Positions 62,601 through 64,000 of a stretch of DNA of 64,000 nucleotides are shown in pieces. Source of the DNA: Patiria miniata. Lineage: Eukaryota > Echinodermata > Asteroidea > Valvatida > Asterinidae. The stretch spans positions 35,609,315 to 35,673,314 of the forward strand of contig NW_024037069.1 in assembly GCF_015706575.1 (NCBI RefSeq), in the 5' to 3' direction. The position numbers were made by a program, and so were the translations under genes. Each line of letters opens with the position of its first letter. Positions within the stretch are counted from its first letter, which is position 1. The notes below the pieces were generated by a model. It was not told where the DNA came from, ran no database searches, and saw only the letters and a program-made list of their open reading frames with translations.

Positions 62601-64000
62601 TCAAGACTATGCTCTATTTTATGACTGTGGAACGTCAGGCTGCAACAGTTGAGAGTCTATTCTGACCTGTCTAAGTTGCTCTTATGAAATCTTGATTTAC
62701 TTGTTTTCCTTTTTTATTACAGTGAAAATACCACTCTGCCAACTATACCTTGTTATTGTTTTAAAAGGACCACTCTGTCTGTATTTTCCTCTTTCTAAAG
62801 ATAACAGAGTTGATCAATGAAAGTGCTACTTTAGGGAGAAATGCCGGCGCAGCAGTCAACAGCTGTTTTGCTACTGTAAGTTCATCAAAAACAACATTTT
62901 TGCATTTTTAATGTCATTGAACGTGGTTTTTTTTTTCTGCTCAAAATTATTAGAAAACAAAAAAAAAGTTTAAAATTTCTTACAATCGTTACATTTGGTT
63001 GACATGTCCAGGTGATTGGAACGACCGTCTCCCACGACAGGTACATGAGCTGGCTGATGGCCGAACCCCAAACCATCGCCTGGTTACCCACAATGCACCG
63101 CTTGGCAGCTTCTGAGAACAGTACGTCTGACAATTCAACCAAAACCCCTCTGATGCTCAAATTAGTCAGAGGATGATGATTGTGGCTTGCAGAGACAAAA
63201 CAAAGATATTGACAATAAGAAGAAGCCCACATAGGCCTTGATCATTGATAATTGGTGCTGTGTCCCAGAGGTCCGAAGTTCGAATCCTGATTGTGTCATG
63301 TTTTGTTTGTTGAATTGTTATAAAACAAAAGTCCCCTTAACTTTTGTTTCTCATTAATCATATTTGTATTGCATGGCACACTGTTCATATGGTCTTTTTA
63401 TTTTTGGATATTTTTACACTGGGCAGGCTTCATACTTTGACAAGAGTTACAGTTTGTTGTATTTAGCAGTCACAAAGAACTCCAAATCTTGGCATTGCCC
63501 AAGTAAACCAATTCTCATTGCTTCAGAATTGGCCGTATAAGCACTGGCTTTATGCATCAAGTACCCACAGACTTTTCCACGCTGTGTTGCATCTGGCAGG
63601 GTAAGGGCTACTGTGCTATAGGATTAACTCAAATCAGTTCCTACAATGTGACAGATTATTCTTCCATTTTTTGTTGTCAGTGAGACATGAAGCTAAGTGC
63701 AACATCTGCAAGATGCTTCCCATCATCGGCCTTCGCTTCAGGTGCCTCAAGTGTCTCAACTACGACATGTGTCAAGATTGTTTCTTTGTCGGCATGACAA
63801 CCAAGAAGCACAAGCTCTCGCATCCAACTCAAGAATACATCTTTGGGGTAAGACGTTTTCATTTGACTTACTTTATTAAGCTCTTCCAAACTATTTGTTA
63901 CTAATAATTTTCTGATGACTTTTTCTCCGATTATTTTTTAGACTTCCTCAAAGGAGGACCTGCGAGCCTTTGCCAAGACGATACGCAACAAGCTGAGCAA
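59676..64000 (+). CDS. dystrophin-superfamily protein: WW, EF-hand-like and ZZ domains (partial)
   Basis: Exons: 59676-59754, 60067-60128, 60500-60574, 61048-61255, 61681-61766, 62243-62322, 62801-62875, 63012-63120, 63681-63847 and 63942 to the window edge. All are GT-AG with matching phases. The WW domain reads LWEKAF...PYYINH...TQWDHPEF, then [14 protein letters not shown] and the two EF-hand-like modules (dystrophin: AYRTAMKLRRLQKA). [15 protein letters not shown] leads into the ZZ zinc finger ([28 protein letters not shown]), then [14 protein letters not shown]. This is the dystroglycan-binding region of the family, which links membrane complexes to the cytoskeleton. Identity to dystrophin is moderate and no spectrin-repeat exon is seen in the window, so a dystrotelin or short dystrophin isoform is equally possible. 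The open frame at 59676 enters in phase 1, so a 5' exon is missing, unless ATG 59699 is the start. Confidence 0.93.
61403..61576. mobile_element. 174-bp MITE in the dystrophin-family gene
   Basis: The ends are perfect 17-bp inverted repeats (TATAGACCATTATCATG), with weaker inward similarity (TGC..CCAT). The outer TA pairs could be the target duplication of a Tc1/mariner-type insertion. There is no coding content. Confidence 0.75.
62073..62188. repeat. imperfect hairpin in the dystrophin-family gene
   Basis: The arms 62073-62101 and 62159-62187 pair through TGTACA, CAGTG and the perfect block CCCCCAGTAATGG. It is probably a foldback remnant. Confidence 0.65.
63250..63300 (+). repeat. pol III B-box remnant
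   Basis: AAGTTCGAATCCTG contains a perfect B box (GTTCGAATCC). The upstream part lacks a clear A box, so this is at most a decayed tRNA-derived SINE. Confidence 0.35.
63496..63630 (-). repeat. dispersed repeat, third copy of the DEPDC1-intron family
   Basis: Read on the minus strand it matches 1090-1225: ACCCTGCCAGATGC, AGTCTGTGGG, GGCCAATTCTGAARCAATGAG. It lies just upstream of the ZZ exon. Confidence 0.7.

Overview
The window looks like nuclear DNA of an invertebrate deuterostome, most likely an echinoderm. The reasons are five multi-exon animal genes with GT-AG introns, orthologues of vertebrate genes, AT-rich spacers and many short SINEs and foldback elements. The species assignment is inference; no organism-specific marker was identified.

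Layout. Positions 153-8805 (+) hold all but the first exon(s) of a DEPDC1-type gene (DEP domain plus split RhoGAP-like domain). Its last coding exon is followed by an array of 160-bp copies of itself to about 9580. Positions 13741-23596 (+) carry a complete 14-exon gene for a 669-residue protein: an N-terminal CxxC...CxxxC zinc-finger-like motif, 11 ankyrin repeats and an uncharacterised tail. The 23.6-41.1 kb stretch is mostly repeats, but the minus strand (33920-29353) contains a previously hidden small secreted cysteine-rich peptide gene. Positions 41173-48860 (+) carry a complete CLCC1 gene (ER chloride-channel CLIC-like protein, 790 aa). Positions 54560-52283 (-) carry a complete three-exon catechol O-methyltransferase gene (242 aa). 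From 59676 to the right edge (+) lie the WW, EF-hand-like and ZZ exons of a dystrophin-superfamily gene that continues beyond the window.

The genes do not form a pathway; each appears to be an ordinary independent animal locus. They cover cell-cycle/Rho-related signalling (DEPDC1), ER ion handling (CLCC1), catechol methylation (COMT), membrane-cytoskeleton linkage (dystrophin family), an ankyrin scaffold and a secreted peptide.

The accessory DNA is rich. It includes a 2.6-kb element with 22-bp terminal inverted repeats and exact 9-bp target duplications, a hAT-type MITE with an exact 8-bp duplication, TA-flanked mariner-type MITEs, and a three-member foldback family with a hammerhead-ribozyme-like core. 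There is also a large cruciform-forming inverted repeat directly 5' of the CLCC1 start codon, several tRNA-derived SINEs (one with a 14-bp target duplication next to the CLCC1 stop), dispersed repeats and short tandem arrays. No CRISPR array, rRNA operon or intact tRNA gene was seen.
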